A DNA stretch of 64,000 nt, taken from Paragonimus skrjabini miyazakii. Lineage: Eukaryota > Platyhelminthes > Trematoda > Plagiorchiida > Troglotrematidae. The notes below the pieces were generated by a model. The model searched no databases, was not told the DNA's origin, and saw only the letters and a program-made list of their open reading frames with translations. Where the stretch lies: positions 125,064-189,063 of the forward strand of contig JTDE01000998.1 in assembly GCA_014338405.1 (NCBI GenBank), given 5' to 3'. Position numbers and translations under genes: made by a program. Positions 27,580-39,482 of the stretch are shown here, piece after piece (positions within the stretch are counted from its first letter, which is position 1; each line of letters begins with the position of its first letter).

Positions 27580-29506
27580 CATTTGCACATGTATACACAG
27601 CTGGATCTGTTGAACTTCGTCTGCTACGTTTTTCGTCTTTTGTTTGGTAACACACAGAGCGATTAATCCGTTGAGGAGCGTTTGGTTTGTTTGTAGAGAG
27701 CCTATCCTGAATGTAACTTTTTGTCTTTGATGTGTGCAGTAAACTCTCACGACGAATTTTGCTCACTTTCTTTCTATAATTATCATTACTTATCTGTTAA
27801 AACTTCCTTCTTGGTATTGTTTGACACGTTTTCACCTTCAGCTGCACCCAATTGCTTTAATGAGGTCATTTCCTGTTGAGTGGTGGTAGTTTGTAGACGC
27901 GTACTTAGTTGCCCCTTGTTGAACTCCCTTGTTGTATAATTTATATATCCGGTTGATTCACATTCAGGGTGAGACAATACTTTATTGTAATGCTACTAAA
28001 CAGTATCGTATAAATTTCAATCATTTTGATCGCCTTTTCTGACTTTTTCTGGACTTGGAAAAGAATGCCGCCTTAATAAGCGTTTTTGAAATTATTGATT
28101 AGGGAGTACTGTGTGAATTACACTGAATCGCCAGTGGCTATTTAACAGTATTGATAGGTTGCTTATTAATTGTTTAAGATATGCAGTTTGTGTGTTCGGT
28201 AAAGTCTGGAAAACCATCATCGCTTTACACTTAATAGACCACTACTGCAGAACAGTCAGTAGGTATTCTGCATTTTTAAGTTTGCAAACAACCGGCAGTT
28301 GTGTTTCTTTTGAGTTTCTGTTGCATCAAGCCACATCTTATTTTGTGAAAAATTTAAAACTTGAGTTGTTGTGACTTAAGGCTTTCTGTACTCTCGATGG
28401 TAAACCATGAGAATCTTTTGATGTAACGTTATTCCAGAGAATATAATATGCTTGTGAGTCGGAAATTCGGCATCTTTTATTCAGTATCTTCTGGTAACTT
28501 TAGCTTTCTACTTTGAATAGACACTATGCATAGCTTTAAATTTCCAGAAACGATAGAAAATGTAATTCCGTCACTAGTCTTATGACACACTCTGTGAGGC
28601 AGCTGTCCCTCGATTGGGTATCTCTGCCCGTGCAATAATGGTTGCTGGTCAGAACAATTTTTAGGCCAAATGTAGTTGGGAAATGTAAACGACATCTAAG
28701 TCAATCGTAAAAGACGAGTCTAATGTGGGCATAACGAGTAACATTTCTTGTCCGTATGGCCATAGATAGTACGTACCGGCATTCGGAAGTGGACTCTGTC
28801 TATGCACAGTAAATTACACAACTTCGTCTAGTATTAACTGTATTCACCAAAATATTCAGTTTTAATTAGCTATCACTGACAGAAGTTGAAAAATGTTTTT
28901 GCGTCGATTTGACGTGTTTCATTTAACGAGGTTTGTGATGTAACACATGTTTTACAGCATATGTCAACATTCCACTATTTAATCATTACGAGTGGCCTAC
29001 GTCATTGGAGTGATTGTCAGAAGCACGTGACTGAAAAACGTACTAGCTGTAACTTGGAGTATTAAAATTTGTTTGAATATTCGTGTCGCACTTGGGACTC
29101 AGTGTATGAGAACACTTATCCGGTTAAAAATAAAATCAAAATCACACTTATAGAAACGTTCGAAGTTGCATTTTCGTTTAGATTAGTTTTATTTGAAACA
29201 TTTTCTTCTGGTCAGTGATTCGAATAAAAACTATTGATTAATATTGCAGGATTTATGTCCGGACATATTTCGCTCTATCTTTACGAGTGCATACTACAAA
29301 CTATTCATATATCGATAGGAGAAAGGAAACGAGATGCCACAGAAAGCCAAATATGGAAGAACACAATCACTGGTATTGCCATTGAACAGACAAAACAGGT
29401 TTGAATCTTCGAATGGCAAGAGCTTCAGCAAAATGCAGTGTTAGCCTGTATGCCCTTGAATACGTAACGCGAAATATCGCTGTAGGATCGCACCGGTTTT
29501 GAGTCC

Positions 29507-30050
29507 CTAGGATGGTACGTGTGTTAGATGATGCAGGCTCCTAGTGACGTCATGCGTTTGCGTAGGCTGTTTTCTGGCCCACTTCGGAGTTAACTGCTTG
29601 ACTGCGGCTGGCAGCTGGCCTTCAGTTCTGTCTATGTAGAATGCTCCGCATCTACACCGATATTCATGAATAACATTGGATTTGGCTGACTTGGGTAACG
29701 GTTGTTTCGCCCCAGGCGTTGGAATCCGGAATGTTTTGAGCCGGTTCTCTGGGACAGTAGTTTGCGTTCTCGTGATAGGACAAACCAGAGGACAGTGAAC
29801 AATTTGGCATACTTCACTGCCCTTAAACAAAGGACGAAGAACTACCGGCTTTTTGGAGATTATTTCAGGTGGAATCTCTAGGCCAAATAGGTGTTTGAAC
29901 CTTGCAATCTTGCACTCTGTAATATCCACTTATAATAATGTAACGAAATTTGTCTACACATAAATCGTGCAATACCAACCCATTTTCTTTATTCACCACT
30001 AACATCATCTGCACGTGATACACGTGTAGATAATTTCCTCTAGCTATCAT
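29507..30050 (-). mobile_element. Penelope-like element fragment (linker plus GIY-YIG), minus strand
   Basis: A 140-codon open frame (29929 down to 29507) reads KPVVLRPLFKGSEVC, then FRIPTPGAKQPLP, SNVIHEYRCRCGAFYIDRTE and LTPKWARKQ. This is the PLE linker and GIY-YIG endonuclease, collinear with the copy at 42.9-43.3 kb (KTVVLQLSFKGDNVC, VRIPTPQVKQP). In the endonuclease core the usual YIGRTE reads YIDRTE, a changed glycine. Upstream, at 30050-29930, short pieces may derive from the RT catalytic region but are frameshifted. The element is truncated on both sides. Confidence 0.75.
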
Positions 30051-30173
30051 AAAGTGAGCTATTTTGAATCCACGCTATACGAAAAACAATTTCACCTAAG
30101 TTTGTTTGCTGCTGTGAAACAGACTGTCATTCTTGTAATAATTCTAACTAATTCCCTAGCAAGAAAAATCTCA

Positions 30174-30210
30174 CTTAGTGAGACGAGTGATGACGAAACG
30201 CTTAGAGTTC
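30174..30210 (+). ncRNA. Possible hammerhead remnant
   Basis: gagacgagtgatgacgaaac then gcttagag resembles the second half of a hammerhead (GACGAAAC). The first core strand would be GAGACGA instead of CTGANGA. Weak, and antisense to the neighbouring PLE. Confidence 0.2.
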
Positions 30211-30660
30211 TCCGAAACTAGTCGGTAATTTGAGTAATTTGTGATGGTGTCTTATGAGGCACCAAAATGCATATTTTGACTTCACTTCTGTGATCATTAC
30301 ACAAACACTTTGGAAATGGCGTTGTCTATTAATTACTTAACCTTGAAAAAGGTGATCAACAATGTAAATTCGCATCATGTGCCCGGTAACACTGGGCTGC
30401 GTCCTTTTAAACGTTAACTGTCGGTAAGTGTATTTCGTAAAACCGAACTGTTTGTCGAAAGGCCAAACAATGAAACCACAAACAACATGCAAAATGCGTT
30501 TGAAAAGATGCGGCAAAGTGTTACCGAATCCACCGTGCAAACTTGCTTTGGTGACTTCGCTCATCAAGATCATATCGCAAAGACGTTGACTGAGATTACA
30601 AAAAAATTCGTTTATCAACCAAACAAAGATTAATATTCAATTTGTACCGTAATTATTTTC

Positions 30661-30930
30661 AGGTTGAACGTCATTCAAATTTGATCACAACTTTTACATT
30701 GAGATAGACCTTTCGGTCAGCCACTTTCGAAAAGAAGCACTAGACCCAAGTTTTGCTCTTGTTAGAACTAGTCAGTAGTGCATAACTGTTTCATGGCTGG
30801 GTCTAGAAATCCGGCTGCACTTTCGCCAGACAATATTGGTGACCACTGCGTCATTGACCCCAGATTTTCACGATCGAATTATCATATCCTATCGCTTATG
30901 AGTAATGATCTGTAGCTATTCTCAATCATT
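30661..30930 (-). mobile_element. Ribozyme-SINE copy, minus strand
   Basis: Collinear with the family on the minus strand: tail (ttgaacgtcattcaaatttgatc), hammerhead, B-box region (gggtctagaaatccgg), A-box region (ggtgaccactgcgtcattga) and the cgaattatcatat...tcgcttatgagtaatgatc segment. Near full length but diverged. Confidence 0.75.
30737..30781 (-). ncRNA. Hammerhead ribozyme fossil in SINE, stem I perfect
   Basis: Stem I is perfect (gcacta with tagtgc) and stem II forms (gttct/agagc, aaca loop). However the core reads CTGACTA instead of CTGANGA and AAAA instead of GAAA, two changes at invariant positions. Folded but predicted inactive. Confidence 0.65.
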
Positions 30931-33459
30931 CTTTCCAAATCCCCACAATCAGAGCAGTGTTTAGTTGTTATTTTGGATGTCAACACTTACAGGTCTGGAA
31001 ACAAACTTAAATCTTGATATCACTTTTTATCTGTATATGGTTCATAGTCATGAACGCACTACACTAGTTCTCAGTCCCAGAAAGTAGTTCACTGGCGAAT
31101 TCCGAATAACGATTAGTGTGTTGCAAAACATAAAAATAGTACATCCACCAGTTTTTGGTACATGAGCTCCAGGTTATTGTCGACATCAAGGCCGGCTACT
31201 GAGCTCATTCAATATGCCGTTTAATTCAAGAAGATCATCAAACATATCAAGCTATGTTTGAAAAACTAGCTATATAATTACGATACGACGTTGAGAAATG
31301 TTAACAAATTGTATTTTTGTTTCCATTGATTTTGCCTTGCCAATATGCGATATGATAAAAATTTGTAGCAAATCGCCTACTGAATATTGACCACAACTAG
31401 TTACTTTACACTACCTTTTTCTGTGGGTGCTTCCTAGATGGCAAGGCTAATATCTTACTAGGTCGTCTTACTGCTGTCTGAGCTCCCAAAATCTGTTTAT
31501 TTATCCACTGAATACATATTGATCTTTCGGCCATTTGAATTGGTTTTATAGTATTGAAACAGTTATCATAGTGCGAAACAGAACTCGGATATTGTGTGGT
31601 CCACTGACTAATGGTTATTGATTATATTTTAACTTCCCCCGTTTTAAGTTGAGCTCTTCGTATCTATTCATGACGATTCCGCTAGAACATTAGACTAAGT
31701 GAAGGACTCTATGCACCAAAGTGAGTTGAGTGTTTGATTGGCTAAGTGAACATAATCAATTAGGGTTCCAATTATTGGTTACATGAGTACAGCATATCCG
31801 GTGTGGAAATCAGTTGATTTTGCCGTAAGTGACATGCCAAGTAATTGGATTATGAAACTTTCGGGACAGACACGAAGAAGAATTGTGTTAAGTTGTTCTT
31901 GTAGATGATTTAAGAGGGAGACAGCAATAGAGAAAGGGGATCTAGCCATCTCATAAAATGCCGGGTTGAAACACGTGGTGGATAAATCTAGTTTATTGTA
32001 GGTGAAATCCTGTATAGAATGATGACTTTTCTTAGCTTCAACTGGGCACTAATACAAGGATCTCATTGATTCGAACTGTGTGTTGAATATCGAGTTAGGC
32101 TTATAACTGAAGTCATAAACAGTAACTATTTTCATGTTGCGCGATGTGTCGTTTTGTCAGTTTTACCTTCAGCCGAGGTGGTTTGGACCCGTGTGACTAA
32201 ATGTGAACACCACACACACTAAATGGTTATGCCTAAGTTTGGCAAGTAAACGATGACCGAGTTCAAACAACTCTGATTGAACATGCAGTTGAAGACGAAT
32301 GTGAGCGGTCCAAGAGTAGAATGGTAATTGTATTATCAGGATAAATGTGGTAGTGATTGTAAGGAATGGTAAACAAGTACATCTAAACTATGCTCTTGAA
32401 TGAGTCGCCCGGTGTCTGTGAATAACAGCTTAGAAGGGCTGGGATTTGTGGAACTACGACGTAGTGATCTAGGCTCAGATGGAATGCACACATCACCCTA
32501 ACCAGTACGCTTACTACGTCGTGATGTGTTGTAACGAAGATGGGTTGGTTTATGTAGGTTATAATATTTTCGATTAAAACCGTAACAATGGAAATGTATT
32601 TCTGCTACCCAGGTTGCTCTTTGGCACAGTGAAAGAACAGTTTCAATACATCGTCTGTAGTGTTGTAAAGAGCATGAATAGATATCAAACTATCACATTC
32701 CGAGAAACAGTAAGCAGATTATTGAATCAGTTTATGAGTTACAACCTCCTAACATGCGAACCTTCAAATTTTTATTAAATACAGTTTATAGCAAATGATG
32801 TAAAGCTTTTAATTTAATTGAGCAAGATAATTTTATATTTTCAAACTCTTTTCCACCTGGTTCTGGCTCATGATTTGTTTACTTTCCAAAATCAATAATT
32901 TTAGTGCGTAACTAGTCGGCAAAAACGATAACCACTCCTGTACAAGGTGTGCAAACTAAAAAGTGTTCTGTTACATTGAATTGCAAAAATGGATTACAAG
33001 CGTGCTTAGTTGTACAATAATGTAGAACTCTCAGGAACAATATTTATAGAAATAGGTTGTATACAATTCGTTTCAGGAGTTCATAGAAACTTTTAATCAG
33101 GTTTTTTCACATTTGTATCTGCGTGTGAGAGTAATGAAGGAAAAGCAGCTGCTGTAATACATGAACTGGCAAAAAATAACAAACACACACACCTGGTGGT
33201 CAGGATAATGTTTTAACTTATCTAATCTGGGAAATTTTTACACATTGTTTCTTGGCCGTGTTAGTTTGAGAACAGCAGTTTGTCCAGAAACTTGAACGGT
33301 GAAGTTGGATACCTTGAGTTAAGTCAACCTTTTATCACAAAGTGAAATTTAAATAACCATTTTAGAAAATCTTGCGACATTTAACAGCGGCTGTAACATT
33401 TTGCAGAATTTTCGGTCAATTATCATTCGAAAGAAACATTAGACTTGAAAATAACTTTT
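30931..33459. other. No supported gene
   Basis: Nothing recognised. I looked on the minus strand just below 33460 for continuation of the fossil LTR element into reverse transcriptase and did not find it. Confidence 0.55.
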
Positions 33460-34440
33460 TGTCAGCGCTCATCGTCAATTAATAGCTTCGCCACGCCAGA
33501 TTTTGAAATCCTGTCTTTACATTCATAAGGCAAACACATTGACCACGTTGTGTGTCTACTTTCATTAACACTCCTAGGGCTTCCAACCATGGTATGCCTA
33601 GAAGAATGGAAAAGCCTTCTAATTAAATAACTGATTATCACTGGAAAATATAGCAAGCACAATAATTACCGAGAAGAGTGATAACCTCAGCAGCTGGACT
33701 GGTTACCTGAAAAGTCAAGAGTGTTGATCACCAATGAGATCTTTACCACTGATCCTGGGCTGTATTGCGGAATTCACATCCTATCATTTTCGTAAATCGT
33801 CCGTCCACAGCGCCATGAATATTGGCATCCTAATATATTAGAGCACTAAACAGACCAGTGATTGTTAGCTGCAATGTACAGTTCGCTTAGTGATTTTAAG
33901 AAGACAGCAGAGTGGTAACCATTAACCAAAGCCTAGTGTCAAAGTTCTTTGAACCCACAGAGCTGTCTGCGATATTACGAATCACCTGCCATGTTCTCCA
34001 TGCACATGGCCTCTCCGAATGGTATGTATATCTTGCTTATTTTTGATGACCGTATCATCCACCACTGTTACTTCAATGTCCACCATCACGGGCTGGCGCC
34101 AAGATGATTTATGATTCCTCCTAGGCGAAATGGCCGGATTTTTAAATGCTTTTTTAGCTTGACGTTTCACCGGGTTGTGGCGCACGCATCAAGCCCCAAA
34201 GATGGCTGTTTGACGCGTATCTGACAAGATAACCTTCCGACTCCAAGACAATTCCTTACAGTTACGTTCGACAGCCCGAACATCTCTACGAGACCTGTTG
34301 GCTCTCGTTCTAAATGCATTGGTTTGTGGTTTGAGACTACGAAGGTAAACTCACAGGGAAATAGTACTGCGTTCTTTTGCCCACTCACATGATGTGCTAA
34401 GTACTGGATCCTCTGGACAAGCCTCAGCTTGCACACTTCA
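33460..34440 (-). mobile_element. Fossil LTR retrotransposon: zinc-knuckle gag end and retropepsin
   Basis: Read on the minus strand across several frames. At about 34250-34140 NCLGVGRLSCQIRVKQ and then DACATTR...LKKHLKI resemble two CCHC zinc knuckles in tandem with half their ligands lost. At about 33870-33820 ALI..DANIHGAV aligns with the start of a retroviral-type aspartic protease, but the catalytic triad is destroyed by a stop and substitutions. At about 33620-33560 FSILLGIPWLEALGVLMKVD matches the conserved LG-PWL block near the protease C-terminus. The order (knuckles, protease) and spacing are those of Ty3/gypsy-type Gag-Pol. Reverse transcriptase, integrase and LTRs were not found. 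Many stops show a dead copy. Confidence 0.5.
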
Positions 34441-34559
34441 GAACCGGATGATCCACAGTTGCTTCGTTTAGCAATGGTACTAGAAGGTCACAATTACTTC
34501 TAAACCCGACTTCAATGTGATGACCGGTTTATAGGCGAGAATTTGGGTCAGCGTCATAA

Positions 34560-34645
34560 AGATTACTGGTAAGTAGTAGGGGATTTTGGTGGATACAATT
34601 GAACATGAGTCACAAACAATTACACACAAGCATTACTTGAAGAGA
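34560..34645 (-). mobile_element. Ribozyme-SINE 3'-tail fragment
   Basis: agtagtaggggattttggtg followed by caattgaacatgagtcacaa resembles the SINE tail seen at 38820-38870. Short and weak. Confidence 0.35.
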
Positions 34646-35944
34646 AGAACATAATTATCGTATCCGGGAACCTACTGCCAATTGGGAAACGGTGGGTGTG
34701 GAAGAGCATTGTCGAAATATCTTTATAGGGCTAAAGAGACGGATGTGGTTAAGTTGAGAACAGGCGGTCCAGCTGGGGTACAGTACTGTCTAATGCGATT
34801 TCTGGGACCGGCGAATAAATGAGTTTGACCAAACGGTGGTAACGGAGAATGGTCAGTCATTTGGGGTGGAACGAGTCGTTTATGGTGTCCAAATCACTAA
34901 CCGCTCTTTACTGTAAATGACTGACATCCTATAACTCTAGTTGAGACAGGTGTCAAAGGTGGCGTAGTTGGTCTTCAAGTCTAAGTAACGGAAGTCCACA
35001 GAGTACTGTTCCCTTATGGATCTTGTTCGCATTGATTGCTTCCGCTATGATTCACCATTATGCCGGCGAACTCAAGGACTTTCGTGGCAGTGGTCACTTT
35101 ATCCCATAGTCGTTGGCGGTACTCTGCAATCAAAGTCAAGTAATTCATGCAGACAATCTCTGCAATTACCACATGCACAAAGAGATCGAGAAACATATGA
35201 TTGGCTGGTTGAATGGCCACATCTGAAGCTACTAGTGTTGTATGAAAGGTAGTTTCGTTGTGAGTAGTATACTATTCACAAGTAGTATTTAACCCACAGG
35301 AGACAGTCAAGACCAAAAGGGCAAGCTGCGAACGCCAGTAAGACGAAAGACAAGAAGAGACTGTCAGAACAGTGTGTACGCTCTGCGGCAGGAGTTCCAC
35401 CAAGGTGAATGACAATGACGTATGTGAATACATGTCTGACTTGCAAATGAGTATGCATGTTTGTGGTTTGATTTTTGACATGACCTATACGGGCGTTTGT
35501 GTAATAAACGAATTCTCAGGCCAAGTGACTTTTGCGGTCACAACACTAGGAAATTGAGTAAAAAGTAAGCAAAAACGTTAATATTTGGGTCACAAGCGAA
35601 TTTTCACAGATGTCACAGTTCAAATAATACATTACCTAATGAACAAGACATGGATGTGTTTTAATTCAACTGATAAAACAGAATCAACTTAGGATCCGGA
35701 ACAGCTAGTGAGCAATTGGTAACTTTGTGTATGGGTGACGTTTCACTCCTGAAATATATACCAGATATGGTCTGAAGAATATTTTGTGACAGGAGAAGAG
35801 ATATCAATGACGAAAATTACCGAATTTTTACAAGCTGTGAAATTGTGAATGTTCAGTCAGTCTGACACTTATTCTCATCTTAAAATTTTATAAACCAAAA
35901 CTCAAATAAAGTTATTATCAATATCGAAATAAACTATGCAGTCA
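34646..35944. other. No supported gene; slightly GC-richer
   Basis: Frames at 35014-35557 overlap on both strands and none shows a motif. A decayed repeat is as likely as a gene. Confidence 0.5.
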
Positions 35945-36595
35945 TTATTCTTAGGATCTCCGGAAGAACCAATATTACATGCGGTATCCAGCAATGACAC
36001 TTTACTAACATTTCTCAATCATAAACATTTGGTTATCTGATTCATTTACAGTAAAAGCATTAAACGCTTGCTATCATCTCACGATCAAGTTGATACAGTC
36101 CAACAACGTCTCCACAGCCGTAACACAACTTTGACTTGTCGAAATGTCACGGTCAAACGAATTTAAAGTTTCCACTTAGTTTTCAAAATTTCAACGAAAG
36201 AAAGCTTTTCTTCCTAATAGTGTCAACAACATGCAAAAATTGACATCATTCTTAATGGTAACGTTAACGTGATCATCGTAATTCCACTGATACCCTAATC
36301 TATTGATCTCTTGATGGCTGTTGCCTCGAGGAAGTGGTGATCAGTTGCTAATTTTTTTCATGAAGAGGAGACTAACATTGTTAACCAGAATTACAGTGAA
36401 TACGAGTGTGGTTACAATCATTTAAGTGATACTTGAATATATTTATGTTTTATCGTGACTTAGATTTGGGCCGTTGGAATGTGAGGAATCAATTTTTCCG
36501 AAACTTCCTGTCCCACTTCACTCTCATTTTCTCAGTTATCTATATGAAACGATGTCAACATGTTCTGTTTACTGAATGGATATCAGCTATGTGTA
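35945..36595 (-). repeat. Unclassified ~640-bp repeat, copy 2 (inverted relative to copy 1)
   Basis: Reverse-complement partner of 13865-14500. Matching blocks include ggttatctgattcattta, gatggctgttgcctcgagga and gggccgttggaatgtgagg. Edges are approximate: similarity fades below about 35945 and beyond about 36595. No coding motif was recognised. Confidence 0.75.
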
Positions 36596-37499
36596 TTTTT
36601 GATGCATTGGTACAAATGAGTAAATGATCAATAATTTTATTTCGACTACAGAACGACATATTTTAGGTCACAATTGCGCTGTCCATGGCTGAAGAAGTAC
36701 ATGAAACCACGCGTCATTAAACGCAACTGTGATGCGGTCATCCGCAAACATGTTTACTAAACGAGTAGCGATAAACCATCTGCGCTCAATATCAAACTAA
36801 CATTGACCGCGATATCTGAATACTTTTAAACAAATTATGAACGTGAAAAAATAAACATTCTCAGTGGTATCGATTGTCGAATCGTTTCCTGGAAATGAAT
36901 TACAATGTGGGGCCCAGTAGACTAAAGGTTGATTATAATTGCACAATAATATTTTTATTCTCAACAGCTTTCCCCAGGATTCAATAGTTTCGAAACATCG
37001 ATAATGAACTGCGCTGCTGAAAAGCTGATACACGCCCCACTAAATCAAAGTGCAGTAATGGGCATCCCAGTATTCGTGCGCCGATCAATTTCATATGATA
37101 AAAGAGACGTGTGAGTAAACGTTAGACTGACATTAAAAGCAGAGTAGATAAAATATACACAGGCAAATGTTTAAATGGAATTGTGTCGGGTCAGCTTTGA
37201 TATGTTGACACGGTAGTAGCTTTGCACTTTTACTTTGCCTTCAGAATGAGTATTCCAAGAGCACTGAATCATAGTTACTCACAGCTGATAGCTATATAAC
37301 TTTGGGTGATAGAGGTGACACAAAAAACTGATTTGGTTTAAGGTATCAACCCGCATCCGCCAGATGTTCCACGATAACACTAGCTATGGATTTTTTAGTT
37401 AAATTCCTGACTCATTTTGTTTGATGCGGCCTCATGTGTTCAGCAAGCTACTTCCTCCTGTTTATTCGACATACTACACTGCACAACAACGGAAAAAGG
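36596..37499. other. No supported gene
   Basis: Short frames only. It lies downstream of the minus-strand PLE fragment and could hold its decayed endonuclease, but no GIY-YIG wording was found. Confidence 0.5.
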
Positions 37500-37825
37500 T
37501 CATATTTTGAATGTGGACAAACATTTCGTTTCCCAATTTTGAGGTTGTATACTCGTATCTGTGAACCACGACGACACTTTTGCCGATGGGGATGTTACCT
37601 GTAGTGCGCCGTTCAATCTACGATTGAAAAAATTAGTTGTCAGATCATCCTTAGAGTACAGCTTGACGAATGAGTTCATTCTGTCAACCGGATATTGCGC
37701 TGATCGTCCTGCTACTTTCTTAACAATAAATCTTTCTGAATGGCCATTTGGCCTCAGAGCATCAGCGATATGTCCCAACTCGTATTCGATGGCTTCTCAA
37801 CAACATCTCCGTACCCAAAAATACA
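37500..37825 (-). mobile_element. Penelope-like element fragment (RT thumb and linker), minus strand
   Basis: The minus frame reads GHIADALRPNGHSERFIVKK, the PLE thumb block (El..L...NGYP..FI), then DLTTNFFNRRLNGALQ and TSPSAKVSSWF, the linker before the endonuclease. Upstream codons EAIEYELGHI extend the thumb in frame. It resembles the subfamily at 8.7-9 kb more than the 42-43 kb one. The catalytic RT and the GIY-YIG domain are not visible here. Confidence 0.6.
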
Positions 37826-38827
37826 CACTCCATTCATAGTAAGTATAAAGTTGTATAATGGCTAAACTGCCCAAGTGGTAAACAGGATCGAGTCGCTTTC
37901 TTTCGCAATATCCAGCCGTTGCTATATTATTCTTGCGTTTTAGAGAAAGTATTATGTGACATACGGAAACATAATGATCTGATGGTGGAATTCGCGAAAT
38001 AAAACGTTTGTCTTCTCGTTTTTCATCGGATTAACTACATAAAATGCAACGTATCGATTATGGACACAGTGCGATCAATTTAAAACCTCTTTTAGTCATC
38101 TAATTTTGGCGTCACTGATACATACGTATCCTTATCTGTAACTACAGCCAAAAAACCCTTATCCGGCTTAGATATTACTATGTTTCTGACTGCAGTTTTC
38201 TTAACGATTGCAGGTTACTTTAGCGGATAGGGTGAATAAACAGTGGTGCCGAAACAGAAGTGCACAAACGATGACTACAACCTCACTTACGGTTGCTGAT
38301 TATTGACGGGGTAACATACAGATCTCTTAAACTATGTGGATTATCAACATTTCAACTTTACGACTTGCCAAGGACACACAAGTATGAGATGCCGTTTAAG
38401 CCAAGACAAACTCTTTGTAGCTTACGCCTGAATGCTGGTTAGTTGCTATATTAACTACACTGAAACGAAAATTTTAAACACTTTCTATCAAAAAATTGTG
38501 TGAATTGATTCGTGACGTGGACAAAATCAGTCTTGCTCTATAGCCGTTTAGTCACTTTTCAAAAATGTCCTGTCGTATGAAAGGATTGATCAGGTTTGTG
38601 AACTGGTTGAAATTAATCACATTACGCTGTCACTGCCATCCTACAGTAGTGGGACACTTTGTTGCTCTTCAATAACAAAGTTAGTTTTTGTTTTCCAGAA
38701 CAGCTTTAGTGTCAGGTAGGTAGATAAGTCATCTAAAGTCCACTAGGTCCAATTTCGGGAAACATTTCATGATCGACGCATTATTACTCAGTCGATCCAA
38801 ACACATAGTAGATAACTGATGAGTAGT
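37826..38827. other. No supported gene
   Basis: May include the decayed upstream part of the minus-strand PLE fragment. No RT motif recognised. Confidence 0.5.
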
Positions 38828-38922
38828 CGGGGATTTGGTTAATTTCAGTTTGAACAACACCCACAATTGATCGCACCTGTCGCGTCCCCATAGACTTTCC
38901 AGTCGACCCCTTTCTAAATGAA

Positions 38923-38967
38923 GAAATAGACTCCAGTTTCGCTCTCAATAGAGCTCATCAGGAGTGC
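38923..38967 (-). ncRNA. Hammerhead ribozyme in left SINE arm (core intact, stem I broken)
   Basis: Minus strand: CTGATGA (38955-38961), stem II gctct/agagc with loop attg (38941-38954), GAAA (38937-38940), stem III ctggag, cleavage triplet GTC. All core bases are present, but stem I (gcactc with tatttc) has lost half its pairs, so cleavage is doubtful. Confidence 0.7.
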
Positions 38968-39365
38968 ATATTCTTACACATACCGGGAATAGAATTCCGA
39001 CCACACTTTGATGAGGAACCGTATTTACCACTGCGCAATTCACCTCACATTAGGCACGAACGAATTATCATATGTGAACGCTCAGCTATTTTCATATGTG
39101 AGTAATGATCAAGTTATCCGGTCGCCTCGAGAGGAGAAACATTAATTGACCTATTAACTCCAATCGATTATCCCGCGATAAGGGTCTAATGAGATTGGAG
39201 ATTTCGACCTCCCTAGAAAGTCGTAATCACGGGGTTATCGATTGGAGTTAACAGACATTAAACGTCTCTGCTATCGAGACGATCGGGCAACCTGGTCATA
39301 ATTCACAAGCGAAAGTGGTTGAGTGTTTACATATGATAATTCGGCCGTGCCTAATGTGAGGTCAG

Positions 39366-39376
39366 TGGTGCAGTGG
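39366..39376 (+). promoter_or_regulatory. RNA polymerase III A box of SINE
   Basis: tggtgcagtgg fits the A-box consensus TRGYNNARNGG at every position. It lies 32 bases before the B box, as in a tRNA gene. Confidence 0.75.
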
Positions 39377-39408
39377 TAAACACGCTCGCTTCATAAAAGC
39401 GTGGCCGG

Positions 39409-39419
39409 AATTCTAGTCC
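39409..39419 (+). promoter_or_regulatory. RNA polymerase III B box of SINE
   Basis: aattctagtcc matches GGTTCGANTCC at 8 of 11 positions. The copies at 25.3 and 59.7 kb have a related sequence at the same place. Confidence 0.6.
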
Positions 39420-39437
39420 CGGCAGTGGCAAGGATAT

Positions 39438-39482
39438 GTACTACTGACGAGTACTAATGAGGGCGAAACTCGAGTCTAGTGC
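39438..39482 (+). ncRNA. Hammerhead ribozyme (type I, minimal stem III), apparently intact
   Basis: Stem I: gtacta (39438-39443) pairs with tagtgc (39477-39482), one G-U. Core strand 1: CTGACGA (39444-39450). Stem II spans 39451-39464 (gtact..agggc), closed by G-C but partly mispaired; sister copies have a perfect gctct/agagc. Core strand 2: GAAA (39465-39468). Stem III: ctcgag (39469-39474), two base pairs plus the closing A-U and a two-base loop. Cleavage triplet GTC ending at 39476. All invariant core bases are present. The tiny stem III is the design of Sm-alpha and newt satellite hammerheads, which often need dimers to cleave well. Its role here would be self-cleavage of the SINE transcript. 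That is an inference from structure. Confidence 0.8.

Larger units (their letters stand above)
25646..29506. other. No supported gene
   Basis: Very AT-rich around 26.3-26.6 kb; contains the two microsatellites. On the minus strand at about 26590-26615 gcgaaacgggcctgtcgaga looks like the 3' half of a hammerhead, without the CTGATGA strand. Confidence 0.6.
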
